A DNA stretch of 64,000 nucleotides from CAZPXH01 sp964591085 (GTDB lineage Bacteria; Spirochaetota; Spirochaetia; DSM-27196; CAZPXH01), in the NCBI GenBank assembly GCA_964591085.1, contig CAZPXH010000009.1, forward strand, positions 1 to 64,000. The letters are read 5' to 3'. The position numbers and the translations under genes are program-made. The notes under the pieces are model-generated. The model had not been told where the DNA came from. It made no database searches and worked only from the letters and a program-made list of their open reading frames with translations. Below are positions 8,802 to 17,498 of this stretch, piece by piece. Within the stretch, counting starts at the first letter, position 1, and each line of letters begins with the position of its first letter.

Positions 8802-10171
8802 TGACGCTCGCCCAGGGGTCGTTCCAGCCGGTCGGCGGCCAGGTCATCGTCTCCAATTCCCAGGGAGCGACGCACGGCGCCAACAAGGTGGAGACTACCG
8901 AACACCAGCACCGCCGATCCCGGGGGAACAGAGCCAAGTGCCTCTGTGAGTGCGTCCCGCGGGTCGGAGCGAACAAGGACAAAAGCGGGTCCCGGCATTC
9001 CGGGAAGATCCAGCATCGCCTCCGGTGGCTGCGGCCGGAAGTCGCCGGCTCGGGTAAGGATGAGGCGTTCCACGGGGCCGAGCGCGCGGACCAGGGGGAC
9101 CGGGTCCCGCCCGGTTGAGGTTCCAAAGACGGCACATGCCGGGCGAATTCCCATTGCAACAAGCGTTTCCCGGGTGGTAGCCACGCTCTCTGCTGTGTGC
9201 GCGCCGTCCAGAACCAGGGTCCGCCCGCGGATGCTCAGCAGCTCAAAGCGGCCCGGCTGCCATGCCCGGGAAAGCGCCGCTGCGGTTCGGACCGGCGATG
9301 CTGCCATATCTGCCTCAAGGTCCGTCAGCGCAAGCGCGGCCAGCACAACCGCGACGTTTCTCCCCTGGACTGTCCCGTTCATCCGCAGCTTCACCGGTGG
9401 TGCCCCCGGCAGGTGCACCCGGGTTCCGTCGGCATCCACCGAGAGCGGCGGTGTCTGGGCATCGCTGAGCTGGTGAAGTACAGCTCCCTTGCTGGTGGCC
9501 GTTTCTGCTATGACGCGCTCAACCAGCTCGGTATTGGGCATCACCACCAGGGGCACGCCAGGCTTGGAGATGCCGGCCTTCTCAGCGGCGATGTGCCCGA
9601 TGGTAGGACCGAGGAAGTCCATGTGGTCCATCCCGATGGCGGTAATCAGGCCAACCTCGGGCGTCACCACGTTGGTAGCATCCAGACGTCCGCCCAGACC
9701 CACCTCCAACACGGCCCACTCCAGGCCCGCCTCAACGAAGGCAAGGAAGGCACAGGCAGTCAGCGCTTCAAAGGTGGTGGGTATGGCATCACCATCGGTC
9801 TCCATGGCAAGAATCTCCCGGTGGATCCGCCGCATGGCCTTCAGGACCGAACCTTCCCCATCCGGGAGGCCGATGAGCCGGATTCGCTCCCGGTAGGAGT
9901 TCACGTGCGGTGAACAGTACAGCCCGCAGGTCCCGCGAAACTCGGCCAGCAGCTCCGCGGCGTAGGCGGAAGTACTGCCCTTGCCCTTGGTTCCCGCTAC
10001 GTGAACACAGCGGAACCGGTCCTGGGGGTTCCCCAGGCGGGATACCAGCAGCTCCATGCGCTCCAGCCGATAGGTGCGAATGTCCGGGCGGCGCTCGCTG
10101 TTAAGCAGAGACTCAAAGAAGGCGTAGCCCTCGTCGACGCTCGCCGGCGGGGCGGTCTGAATCCTGGTCAC
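8792..10171 (-). CDS. folC: Folylpolyglutamate synthase / dihydrofolate synthase
   Basis: 459-residue cytoplasmic Mur-ligase-superfamily enzyme that attaches glutamate to dihydropteroate and/or tetrahydrofolate. Motifs: P-loop HVAGTKGKGSTSAYAA (about 57-72), LYCSPHVNSYRERIRL (the SPH block), AVLEVGLGGRLDATNVV, ITAIGMDHMDFLG with conserved DH, and LDGAHTAES near residue 325. Start is GTG 10171, whose GTGA overlaps the stop of the hisD-like gene, so translation is likely coupled. Whether it has both dihydrofolate synthase and polyglutamylation activity cannot be decided from sequence alone. It lies between a HisD homologue and rqcH in the minus-strand operon. Confidence 0.9.
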   Translation of the reverse strand: MTRIQTAPPASVDEGYAFFESLLNSERRPDIRTYRLERMELLVSRLGNPQDRFRCVHVAGTKGKGSTSAYAAELLAEFRGTCGLYCSPHVNSYRERIRLIGLPDGEGSVLKAMRRIHREILAMETDGDAIPTTFEALTACAFLAFVEAGLEWAVLEVGLGGRLDATNVVTPEVGLITAIGMDHMDFLGPTIGHIAAEKAGISKPGVPLVVMPNTELVERVIAETATSKGAVLHQLSDAQTPPLSVDADGTRVHLPGAPPVKLRMNGTVQGRNVAVVLAALALTDLEADMAASPVRTAAALSRAWQPGRFELLSIRGRTLVLDGAHTAESVATTRETLVAMGIRPACAVFGTSTGRDPVPLVRALGPVERLILTRAGDFRPQPPEAMLDLPGMPGPAFVLVRSDPRDALTEALGSVPPGSAVLVFGSLHLVGAVRRSLGIGDDDLAADRLERPLGERQWP

Positions 10172-11478
10172 TCGGAAACCAGGCCTCTGCGGCGGATGGC
10201 CAGCGCGTGAGCGGGAAAGCCCTCATAGTCGGCCAAGGTCACGATGTGCGGAGCAAGCCGCCGAAGGGCCTCCTCCTCAGCCTCAATCACCGTGCTGCTC
10301 CGCTGAAAATCGCGGACGCTTACCGGAGAAGCGCTCCGCGCGCGCCCGCCTGTGGGCAGGACGGCGTTGGGACCGGCGATGTAGTTGGCCAGACTGAACG
10401 GTGTTGCGGGACCGATGAGGATTTCGGCCGCATCCGGGATCTGTGCCGCAAGCTCCCAGGGCTGCTCCACCTGCAGCTGCAGGTGTTCCGGAGCAAAGCG
10501 GTTTGCGACCTCCGCGCATTCCTGCAGATCCCGACATATGAAGATGCCACCGTTGGTCTCCAGGACGGTCCGCGCAAAGCTCCGGCGTGGCTCCGGCAGT
10601 TCCTCCACAAAGCTATCCAGGAATTCGCTGCAGCCCTCCGCAATGGCGCGGGTCTCGCACAGCACCAGGGTGCAGGAGTCTTCGCCGTGTTCTGCCTCTA
10701 TCAGCGCATCCAGCGCCACGATCCAGGGGTCTGCGGCCCTGTCTGCGATTACTACCGACTCCGTGGGGCCCGCCGGCAATCCGGTGTCGATTGTCCCCGC
10801 AAGCACCCGACGGGCTGCGGCAACCCAGGCGCTCCCGGGGCCGGTGACCTTCACCACGGGCTTGCAGCTCTCCGTGCCCAGGGCCAGAGCGGCAATCGCC
10901 TGCGCACCGCCGGTCCTGAGAATCTCGCTGATGCCGAGCTCCCGGCAGACCCAGGCAATTGCCGGATCAAGCGCTCCCCCAGGGCCTGGAGGGCTTGCAA
11001 CCACAAGGCGGGGGACCCCGGCGAGGCGTGCGGGCACACCAAGCATGTAGAGCATGCTCGGGAAACTGCCCCGCCCCCGGGGCACGTAGAGCCCAGCGGA
11101 AGACAGGGGAAACACCCGTTCCTGGGCGCGGATTCCCCGCTCTACGGCAACAATCGGCGGAGGGTCGTGGACCTGCTGGCGATGAAAGCGTTCAACGTTC
11201 TCTATTGCCGTTTTCAGCGCTTCAGCAAGCGAGCTTTGGCAGGCGGCTGCGGCCTCAGCAATCTCCTGCCGACCGGCAATCAGGGGGAGGCCGCTGGTAT
11301 CCACCCCGTCCAGCTCAGCGTTGAGCTCGTGAATGGCGCGGTCCCCGTGCTCGCGGACCCGCGAGATGATGACCTCAACGGCGGGAATCCGCTCGGCTAT
11401 CCCGGCTTCACTCCGCGTGAGGATGCGCGCCTGTTCGTCCGCATCCACGTCGGACCAGTAGCGAGGGCGAATGGACAT
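10168..11478 (-). CDS. hisD: Histidinol dehydrogenase homologue with changed zinc ligands
   Basis: 436 residues, full family length. Known HisD oxidises L-histidinol to histidine with two NAD+ and a zinc ion. The fold markers are present: YVPRGRGSFPSMLYM, TGGAQAIAALALGT, TGPGSAWVAAAR, GPTESVVIAD and APEHLQLQ with the catalytic Glu-His pair (E331, H332). By alignment to E. coli numbering, zinc ligands H262 and H419 are kept (H264, H424). Q259 is Glu here (E261), D360 is Asn (N365), and substrate-contacting H367 is Ala (A372). No other his gene is nearby. It may be a HisD with a swapped ligand pair or a paralogue acting on another alcohol. It is the first gene of the operon running to adenosine deaminase. 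Confidence 0.8.
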   Translation of the reverse strand: MSIRPRYWSDVDADEQARILTRSEAGIAERIPAVEVIISRVREHGDRAIHELNAELDGVDTSGLPLIAGRQEIAEAAAACQSSLAEALKTAIENVERFHRQQVHDPPPIVAVERGIRAQERVFPLSSAGLYVPRGRGSFPSMLYMLGVPARLAGVPRLVVASPPGPGGALDPAIAWVCRELGISEILRTGGAQAIAALALGTESCKPVVKVTGPGSAWVAAARRVLAGTIDTGLPAGPTESVVIADRAADPWIVALDALIEAEHGEDSCTLVLCETRAIAEGCSEFLDSFVEELPEPRRSFARTVLETNGGIFICRDLQECAEVANRFAPEHLQLQVEQPWELAAQIPDAAEILIGPATPFSLANYIAGPNAVLPTGGRARSASPVSVRDFQRSSTVIEAEEEALRRLAPHIVTLADYEGFPAHALAIRRRGLVSE

Positions 11479-11585
11479 GCGCGCTACTGTGCGAAGGCCC
11501 GCAGCCTCCGGTCAAGGACTCCCTGATTGCCTTCCTTGCCCCGCGCAAGCGTGCCGGGGTAGCCTTCGCGGCACCGAGCCACACC

Positions 11586-12785
11586 ATGCAAATCAAACCA
11601 ATGTTCCGGAACAACATCGGGATGAGCGCCCACCCACTTGGGCTGGAAGCCGATGTCCGACGCCAGATCCAGTATGTCAGGGATCGCGGGCCCTTCAGCG
11701 GCCCGAAGACCGCGCTGATAATTGGCTCCAGCACCGGGTACGGACTCGCCACGCGAATCTCCCTCGCGTTTGGCGCGGGTACCCGGACGCTCGGGGTCTC
11801 GTTCGACAAGCCGCCGACACAGAAGCGAACCGGCAGCGTAGGCTGGTACAACACGGTGATCTTTGATCGCGAAGCGCAGGCCGCGGGAATCCCGAGCCAG
11901 AGCATCTTTGGCGATGCGTTCAGCCACGATATGCGCCGCCAGGTGGTTGAGACGCTCCGGGACGGCTTTGGCCCGGTGGACCTGTTCATCTACAGCGTCG
12001 CCAGCGGGGTGCGCGTGGATCCGGACACCGGCGAGGAGTTTCGCTCTGTCCTCAAGCCCATTGGTTCCGCGTACCGGACCAGATCCATCGATGTGATGAC
12101 CGACGAGCTCGGTGAGGCGGTTCTGGAGCCGGCAACAGAAGAGGAGGCCCAGCGCACGGTCAAGGTCATGGGCGGGGAAGACTGGGATCTCTGGGTTGCT
12201 GCTCTCCTTGATGCCGGAGTGCTTGCTGACGGCGCCCAGACCGTTGCCTATACCTACATCGGGCCGAGTCAGACCCAACCGGTCTACCGGGACGGGACCA
12301 TCGGCAAGGCCAAGGAACACCTGGAGGCCACCGCGCATCAGCTTGACCAGCGCCTGGCCGAGGCGGTCAAGGGCCGCGCCTTCACCTCTGTGAACAAGGC
12401 GATAGTCTCCCGCGCAGCCGCGATGATCCCGTCTGTGCCGGTCTATCTGGGAATTCTCATGGCGGTCATGACAGAGAAGGGCCTGGAGGAAGGTTCCATC
12501 GAGCAGATGTACCGACTGCTCACCGACCGGCTGTATGCCGGTGGGGAGGTGCCCGTAGACGAGCAGGGGCGGATACGCCTTGATGACTGGGAGATGCGCA
12601 GCGATGTACAGGAAGAGGTCTCCCGGCGTTGGGATGCCCTGACCGCGGACTCGCTTGGCAAGCTTGCCCGGATGGACCTGTACCGGAAGTCATTTCTGGA
12701 GCTCCACGGGTTCGGTATTCCGGGGATCGATTACGATGCTGACTGCAGCACCGATCCCTGGGGCAGTCACCCCACCGAGGTTTGA
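11586..12785 (+). CDS. fabV: Trans-2-enoyl-CoA/ACP reductase (FabV/Ter family)
   Basis: 399-residue NADH-dependent reductase of the FabV/Ter branch of the short-chain dehydrogenase superfamily. The N-terminus MQIKPMFRNNIG closely resembles the Treponema denticola Ter start as I recall it. The nucleotide-binding segment ALIIGSSTGYGLATRIS (about 43-59) and the active-site pattern Tyr-x8-Lys (Y234, K243) are present. FabV acts on enoyl-ACP in the last step of fatty-acid elongation; Ter acts on crotonyl-CoA in butyrate formation. The sequence does not separate the two. It diverges from the hisD-like operon across 106 bases and is followed 18 bases later by RNase Z. Confidence 0.9.
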   Translation: MQIKPMFRNNIGMSAHPLGLEADVRRQIQYVRDRGPFSGPKTALIIGSSTGYGLATRISLAFGAGTRTLGVSFDKPPTQKRTGSVGWYNTVIFDREAQAAGIPSQSIFGDAFSHDMRRQVVETLRDGFGPVDLFIYSVASGVRVDPDTGEEFRSVLKPIGSAYRTRSIDVMTDELGEAVLEPATEEEAQRTVKVMGGEDWDLWVAALLDAGVLADGAQTVAYTYIGPSQTQPVYRDGTIGKAKEHLEATAHQLDQRLAEAVKGRAFTSVNKAIVSRAAAMIPSVPVYLGILMAVMTEKGLEEGSIEQMYRLLTDRLYAGGEVPVDEQGRIRLDDWEMRSDVQEEVSRRWDALTADSLGKLARMDLYRKSFLELHGFGIPGIDYDADCSTDPWGSHPTEV

Positions 12786-12803
12786 GCTGACGAGCCGGTG
12801 ACC

Positions 12804-13745
12804 ATGGAAGCCTTTGTCCTCGGCAGCGGCGGCTCCATGCCGCTTCCACACCGCGGGCTGACATCCGTACTCCTCCGCAGGGAAGGGGACCTGTTTCTCT
12901 TTGACTGTGGCGAAGGGACCCAGGTCTCATTGCGGCGGCTTAATCTCCGCTGGAAGAAGATCTCGGCGATATTCATTTCTCACACCCACGCTGACCACAT
13001 CACCGGATTGCCGGGAATCCTCATGCTTTCCTCCCAGGTTGACCGGGAGGAGCCGCTGTACGTCATCGGGCCGCCGCGAACCCGTGAGTACGTGGAAGAA
13101 AGCCGGCGAATCCTGGAGATGCACATCAACTATGAGATCGTGGTTCACGAGATCAGCGAGCCCAAGAACACCCAGGTGGTGTTTGAGGGCCCAGGCTTCC
13201 ACGTCCGGAGTTTTCCCCTGCGGCACACACGCGTCTGCGTTGGGTACTGTCTGCAGGAGGACGAGCGACCTGGAGTGTTTCACCCGGAGCGTGCGGAGGC
13301 CCTCGGTGTGCCGCGGGGCCCGATGTACGCTTTGCTGCAGTCCGGTGAAAGCGTGACCCTGGAAGGCGGGCGTCATGTAGAGCCCCACGAGGTTCTGGGT
13401 CCTGCTCGACGCGGACGGAAGTTCTGCTACGTCACCGACACCCGCCCGGTTGAGGAGATCACCACAAACGCTCGCGGTGCGGACCTGATGATTTGCGAGG
13501 GAATGTTTGAGCATGGCCTCCTGGATGCCGCGCGGGAGAAGCGGCACATGACCGGCGTTGAGGCTGCGCGGCTGGCAACCAAGGCCGGCGGAGTCCGCCG
13601 CCTCGGGCTCATTCACTTCAGCCCGCGCTACACGGATCGGCAGGTTCGGGACCTGGAGGCGGAAGCCCAGGCGGTGTTCCCGGAGACCTTTGCCACCCGT
13701 GACAGGCAGCACATCAGCATTCCCTTTCCCGATGATCCTCATTGA
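12804..13745 (+). CDS. rnz: Ribonuclease Z (tRNA 3' processing endonuclease)
   Basis: About 313 residues, metallo-beta-lactamase fold. The zinc motif HTHADH lies at about residues 60-65 (HxHxDH), preceded by FLFDCGEGTQ, with further family blocks FPLRHTRVCVGYCL, FCYVTDTRP and GLIHFSPRY. Such enzymes cut the 3' trailer of pre-tRNAs, which matters most for tRNA genes that do not encode CCA. ATG 12804 is preferred; GTG 12798 is two codons upstream in the same frame and also possible. The last 14 bases overlap the start of the ABC ATPase gene, so it may be co-transcribed with that exporter. Confidence 0.9.
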   Translation: MEAFVLGSGGSMPLPHRGLTSVLLRREGDLFLFDCGEGTQVSLRRLNLRWKKISAIFISHTHADHITGLPGILMLSSQVDREEPLYVIGPPRTREYVEESRRILEMHINYEIVVHEISEPKNTQVVFEGPGFHVRSFPLRHTRVCVGYCLQEDERPGVFHPERAEALGVPRGPMYALLQSGESVTLEGGRHVEPHEVLGPARRGRKFCYVTDTRPVEEITTNARGADLMICEGMFEHGLLDAAREKRHMTGVEAARLATKAGGVRRLGLIHFSPRYTDRQVRDLEAEAQAVFPETFATRDRQHISIPFPDDPH

Positions 13746-14421
13746 CGGGCTTTCGGTCACCTATCCTGGCGAGCCTCACCCGTGGCTTGCGGTGCGTGAC
13801 TTCACTCTGAGCGTGGACCGTGGACAACACGTGTATCTCAGCGGGCCGAACGGAAGCGGCAAGTCCAGTATCTGTCGGGTGATTGCAGGCGTGAGGATTC
13901 CGCAACAGGGGAGGGTGATTGTGGATGGGGTGAGGCTCCATGGAGACGGAGTGGAGCTTCGCAGGCGCGTGGCCTATGTCCCGGACCGCCTCCACTGGCC
14001 CGCCGCGGGCACGGTAGGGTCCCTCCTTGCCGCTGTACGGCTCCCGGAGAGCCTGGAATCTGGTGCGCGCGGCTTTGCCGAGGCACTTCTGGAGGGTCTC
14101 TCCCCGGACGCCCGCCCCAGTGAACTATCCCGCGGCAGTGAGCGGAGGCTGTCCCTGGTGCTCCTCGGTAGCCGAGTCTGCCCCGTTCTGGTACTGGATG
14201 AGCCGTTTGTGGGCATTGACGCGGAACATCGGGACACGGCCATTTCCTTCGTTCGGAGCCTCTCCCGGGACCGCACAATCATCATATCCAGCCATGATCG
14301 GAGGAGCGCTGAGTCCCTGACCAATCGCGAGGTGGTCCTTGCCGGACCGCCGCTGGAAGGACCCGAGCGCTCGCGTCAATCAGGCCAAACGTCCCGGCGT
14401 GGGGCTGGCGATGAATCGTAG
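13732..14421 (+). CDS. ABC transporter ATP-binding protein (Gld-type exporter)
   Basis: About 229 residues, a single nucleotide-binding domain. Walker A GPNGSGKS (38-45), signature-like LSRGS (about 132-136, degenerate LSGGQ), Walker B LVLDEP (153-158), and switch His in SSHD (about 188). The Q-loop position after AYVP is Asp instead of Gln. ATG 13732 lies inside the rnz 3' end and gives the MILIDGLSVTYPG start typical of these subunits; much longer forms of the frame are artefacts. It is followed by a permease overlapping by 11 bases, a GldG-like auxiliary protein and a DUF4340 protein, an arrangement like GldA-GldF-GldG systems. Substrate unknown. Confidence 0.85.
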   Translation: MILIDGLSVTYPGEPHPWLAVRDFTLSVDRGQHVYLSGPNGSGKSSICRVIAGVRIPQQGRVIVDGVRLHGDGVELRRRVAYVPDRLHWPAAGTVGSLLAAVRLPESLESGARGFAEALLEGLSPDARPSELSRGSERRLSLVLLGSRVCPVLVLDEPFVGIDAEHRDTAISFVRSLSRDRTIIISSHDRRSAESLTNREVVLAGPPLEGPERSRQSGQTSRRGAGDES

Positions 14422-15082
14422 TGTCTACCTCCCCGCGCTCGTTGCGGGCCTCACAGCCGCAGTTCTGGCGCTTGATCCGCGGGCCTCGGTGGAAACCGCG
14501 GCCAGCATTGCCTCTGGCTCCCTGGTGATGCTTCTCCTGGTGTACGCAACCGCAGCGGTTTCGGCAGGGCTTTCGGGTGCGGGCACCGGTAGCCCGGAAA
14601 CGCCGGCGCTGACAGAACTTCTCCCCGTCCCGGACTGGCAACGACTGCTCCGGCTGGCGGCGGGAGCTCTGCTCACGGGTCTCGCTGGGGGCCTTGCGGC
14701 GCTTGTTCCGCTCCTGCTGGTGATGCCCCGGGCCGTTCAGACACCGCAAGAGCTCCCGGCCCTTTTCTTCGGCATTGGTCTGTGCTCCCTGCAGGGTGCC
14801 GCGCTCGGCACCTGGGTCTCAGCACGGAGGGAAGCGCCAGCGCGTAGCATTCTCAGAACCTCCCTCGGCGTCCTCGCCGTATTTTTCGCGGGCTGGCTAT
14901 TGTCCGGCCTGCCCTGGCTTCCCGGCTGGGCGCGGTCGCTCGGCCTCGCGCTCCCCGTCCCGCAAGCGGGCGCGGCGGCGGCAGGATTGCTACCGCTCGC
15001 CGCGCTTCCCGCAGGCCTTGGCCTGACCCTGCTGTTCATGCTGCTTGCTGTCCGCGAGGCGGTCCTCGGGAGGAGGGTATGA
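14411..15082 (+). CDS. ABC-2-type membrane permease (GldF-like)
   Basis: About 223 residues, almost entirely hydrophobic, with about six membrane helices separated by short loops; residues 5-60 and 85-220 are Ala/Leu/Gly-rich. There are no catalytic motifs, as expected for a permease subunit. ATG 14411 (MNRSVYLPALVAG) overlaps the ATPase stop by 11 bases and gives a natural first helix; its own end overlaps the next gene by four bases (ATGA). The context identifies it as the transmembrane half of the exporter encoded by the flanking genes. Sequence alone would not name it. Confidence 0.75.
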   Translation: MNRSVYLPALVAGLTAAVLALDPRASVETAASIASGSLVMLLLVYATAAVSAGLSGAGTGSPETPALTELLPVPDWQRLLRLAAGALLTGLAGGLAALVPLLLVMPRAVQTPQELPALFFGIGLCSLQGAALGTWVSARREAPARSILRTSLGVLAVFFAGWLLSGLPWLPGWARSLGLALPVPQAGAAAAGLLPLAALPAGLGLTLLFMLLAVREAVLGRRV

Positions 15083-16560
15083 GCAGGACCGGCCTTCCAT
15101 GGATGCTGCCTGCCGTCCTGGTGTCGATTGGTCTTCTGGTCCTTTCGGCCCTTGCACCGGCGCAGCTGGACTTCACAGAGGACCGACGAAACTCGCTCTC
15201 CGAGCTCTCCACCCAACTCATTCTGGCGGCACCGGAGCTGACGGTGGAGTTCTTCCGTAACGAGCAGGCAGCGCGCCGCTCGTCAATCCTGTCAGGGCTT
15301 CAGGATCGCCTCATTCGGATTTCCCGGGAGACCGGCGTGTCTGTGCAGATCCGGAACACTGCTCGCGAGCAGACAGCGGCCGAGGCAGAGCGCATCGGCC
15401 TGACTCCGCTTCCGGGTGACTGGTTCGGTCCTGCCGCCATTGTGCCGGACGCCAGCCAGTACGCGGGGCTCCGACTGGTTTCCACGGATCGTGAGCGGCT
15501 GGTTCCGCTGTTGACTGGCCCCTCGGCCCTGGAGTACGAGGTGGCCCGCTTTGCCTGGGAGGCAAGCAGGCCGAATCATCGAATCGGCGCGCGAATCATG
15601 TCTGACACCCGGGAGACCGGTCGTTTTGATGACGGCCTTGCGGTTCTGGCGGGGCGTGCCGCATTGGGTGCGCTCCCGGCGGGCGAAGTGATTCCCGAAA
15701 TTGACCTGGCACTCCTTATCGCACTCCGTGATCCCCGCAGAGAAGAACTTGCTCTGCTGCAGGCGCTTGTAGAACGCGGGACGCCGGTAATCCTGCTTGT
15801 GGATACAGTCCGCCTGGAAGAAGGCGGCTTTGCCGCTGAGCCAGTTTCCATGCCCCGCCTGTCTGCGTGGCTCGCTGCCCGCGGAGTCTCCATGGTAGCG
15901 GGAGTTATTGCCGATCCTGACGGTGCCCCGATTCCCCTGGCCAACGATCCGCAGATAACCGAGATTTCGCGGCGACCGCGCTACCCCTTCTGGGTTCGCC
16001 CCGACGTGGCGGACTTTGCGGAGGAGCTTGCACCGGCGGTGGGGACCGTTGACCTGTACTGGACCGGGATGCTGCGGGGTGAGGCAAACTCGCGGGTGCT
16101 TCTGGCTACCCCCGAAGGGTCCGGGCTGATCGCGCTTCCCGGCGAACTTGCGCCGGGTCAGGAAGTGCAGGCCGAGCCCCTCCCGCCAGGAGACGGGGCA
16201 CTCATTCTCAGCCTGACAGACGCTCCGCTGATCGTGGCCGCGGACTCGGACTGGATTGGTCCGCTCCCCAGGCTGAGCGGTGCGGACAGCAATTTCGCGC
16301 TCCTGGCCAGCCTGGTGGACTACGCCCTCGGGCTGGAGCCGCTCATTGGCCTGCGATTCCGGGATGCCTCCAGCGGCAGCTCGGCGGGCCTGGTGCCAGT
16401 GGGCTCACGGCTTGTTGTGGTACTCATTTCCGCGGTGGTGGCCATACTTCCCGGCATCTTGCTGATTCACGTCCGCCGCCGCTGGACCGCACGGGAGCTC
16501 CAGACTCTCCGCAGTCGTCTGAGTTCCGGCCTGCCTGGGCAAGTCGGTCCTTCCGCATGA
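15079..16560 (+). CDS. GldG-like ABC transporter auxiliary protein
   Basis: 493 residues: one N-terminal membrane helix (about 8-28), a large extracytoplasmic part, and a C-terminal membrane helix (about 440-462) followed by a basic tail. The segment DFTEDRRNSLSELSTQLI after the first helix is the usual opening of GldG/ABC_transp_aux proteins, followed by a region resembling the DUF4350/auxiliary fold. In Flavobacterium the GldAFG complex is an ABC exporter needed for gliding; in other phyla homologues have no established function. Its start overlaps the permease stop by four bases, and its end overlaps the DUF4340 gene by four, so the four genes form one unit. Confidence 0.8.
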   Translation: MSRTGLPWMLPAVLVSIGLLVLSALAPAQLDFTEDRRNSLSELSTQLILAAPELTVEFFRNEQAARRSSILSGLQDRLIRISRETGVSVQIRNTAREQTAAEAERIGLTPLPGDWFGPAAIVPDASQYAGLRLVSTDRERLVPLLTGPSALEYEVARFAWEASRPNHRIGARIMSDTRETGRFDDGLAVLAGRAALGALPAGEVIPEIDLALLIALRDPRREELALLQALVERGTPVILLVDTVRLEEGGFAAEPVSMPRLSAWLAARGVSMVAGVIADPDGAPIPLANDPQITEISRRPRYPFWVRPDVADFAEELAPAVGTVDLYWTGMLRGEANSRVLLATPEGSGLIALPGELAPGQEVQAEPLPPGDGALILSLTDAPLIVAADSDWIGPLPRLSGADSNFALLASLVDYALGLEPLIGLRFRDASSGSSAGLVPVGSRLVVVLISAVVAILPGILLIHVRRRWTARELQTLRSRLSSGLPGQVGPSA

Positions 16561-17498
16561 GCGGACTGCCACACCGGAGACCACCGGATTCCGCCGTTCG
16601 CGCATGGTGGCTGACAGTGGTGCTGCTGTGGTCTACGGTTCTGGTGGTTTGTGGGCTGCAGGTTATTCGGAACAGGAACCTCCTCTCAGAGCGGGCTCCG
16701 CGGCGCATCACGGAGATCCACATCAGGACCGTGGGCCAGGATTTCACTATGCGAAAGGATGAGTCTGCCCGCTGGATCATGGAAACACCACGCGGTTCAG
16801 CTCCACTGCGCCAGGATCTTGCCTCCCGGGTGATGGATGCCCTTGCGGCTGCCCGGCGGGTCCCCGCTCCTGCCGTGCCGGACCAAGTAAGCCCGGCCAC
16901 CCTTGAGTTCAACGCTGGCACCCTCAGGCTCAGCCTCACCGACAGCAGCTTCGTCCGGCGTGGAGCCTTTGGGACATTCCGCCTGCCTCCCGGCCTGCGG
17001 GTTTCCGAGCTCTCAGACGCCTCCTGGTGGCTGGACTCCGCCGTGGCGGCGCCGCTGCAGAGCAGCCGCGATCTTGCCGGCCTGGTCCTGAGGCTGGACG
17101 GAGCCTCGGCGGGCGCGATCCGGTCCGGTATTGGCGGGTGGGTTAGCGACACAGGGGACCGCGAGATTCCCGGACTGGAGGAGCGGGTACGGGATCTTCT
17201 GGCAGACCTCGGACAGCCGCTTCCGTTTGCCCCGAACCCGCAAGGCCCGGAGCTTGCCAATCTCAGACTTCTGCCTACGCACGGAACACCGGTTGAACTT
17301 CTGCTGCGGCTTGACGTTCAGGGACAGCTCTTGTTGGAACGCAGCTCGGATAACGGTGCTCTGCTGCTCGCAATGGACACGGTCTTCCTCGGGATCCTGG
17401 ATGAGATTGCCTCACTTCTCCTTGACGAGGAACCAGTTGGTTGGCTCCACCTCGGCCCGGATCAGCCGGCCTCTCCTCTGCTCCCGCGATTCAGATAG
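16557..17498 (+). CDS. DUF4340-type membrane-anchored protein
   Basis: 313 residues with one N-terminal membrane helix at about 17-38 (WWLTVVLLWSTVLVVCGLQVI) and an extracytoplasmic remainder. The order ITEIHIRTVGQDFTMRKDESARWIMETP followed by repeated beta-rich segments resembles DUF4340, which commonly follows GldG-like genes. The role is unknown; the context implies a periplasmic partner of the ABC exporter. The start overlaps the gldG-like stop by four bases (ATGA). Its last 37 bases overlap the convergent GGDEF-like gene. Assignment to DUF4340 is by pattern and position. Confidence 0.65.
   Translation: MSGLPHRRPPDSAVRAWWLTVVLLWSTVLVVCGLQVIRNRNLLSERAPRRITEIHIRTVGQDFTMRKDESARWIMETPRGSAPLRQDLASRVMDALAAARRVPAPAVPDQVSPATLEFNAGTLRLSLTDSSFVRRGAFGTFRLPPGLRVSELSDASWWLDSAVAAPLQSSRDLAGLVLRLDGASAGAIRSGIGGWVSDTGDREIPGLEERVRDLLADLGQPLPFAPNPQGPELANLRLLPTHGTPVELLLRLDVQGQLLLERSSDNGALLLAMDTVFLGILDEIASLLLDEEPVGWLHLGPDQPASPLLPRFR

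Noticed and set aside
13558..13731. A longer N-terminus for the ABC ATPase
   Set aside because: It reads in another phase of rnz; ATG 13732 gives the normal family start.
13732..17498. Reading the Gld-like ABC genes together with the SprA-like protein as evidence for gliding or type IX secretion
   Set aside because: Gld-like ABC and DUF4340 genes are common in spirochaetes, and no other type IX secretion components were seen here.
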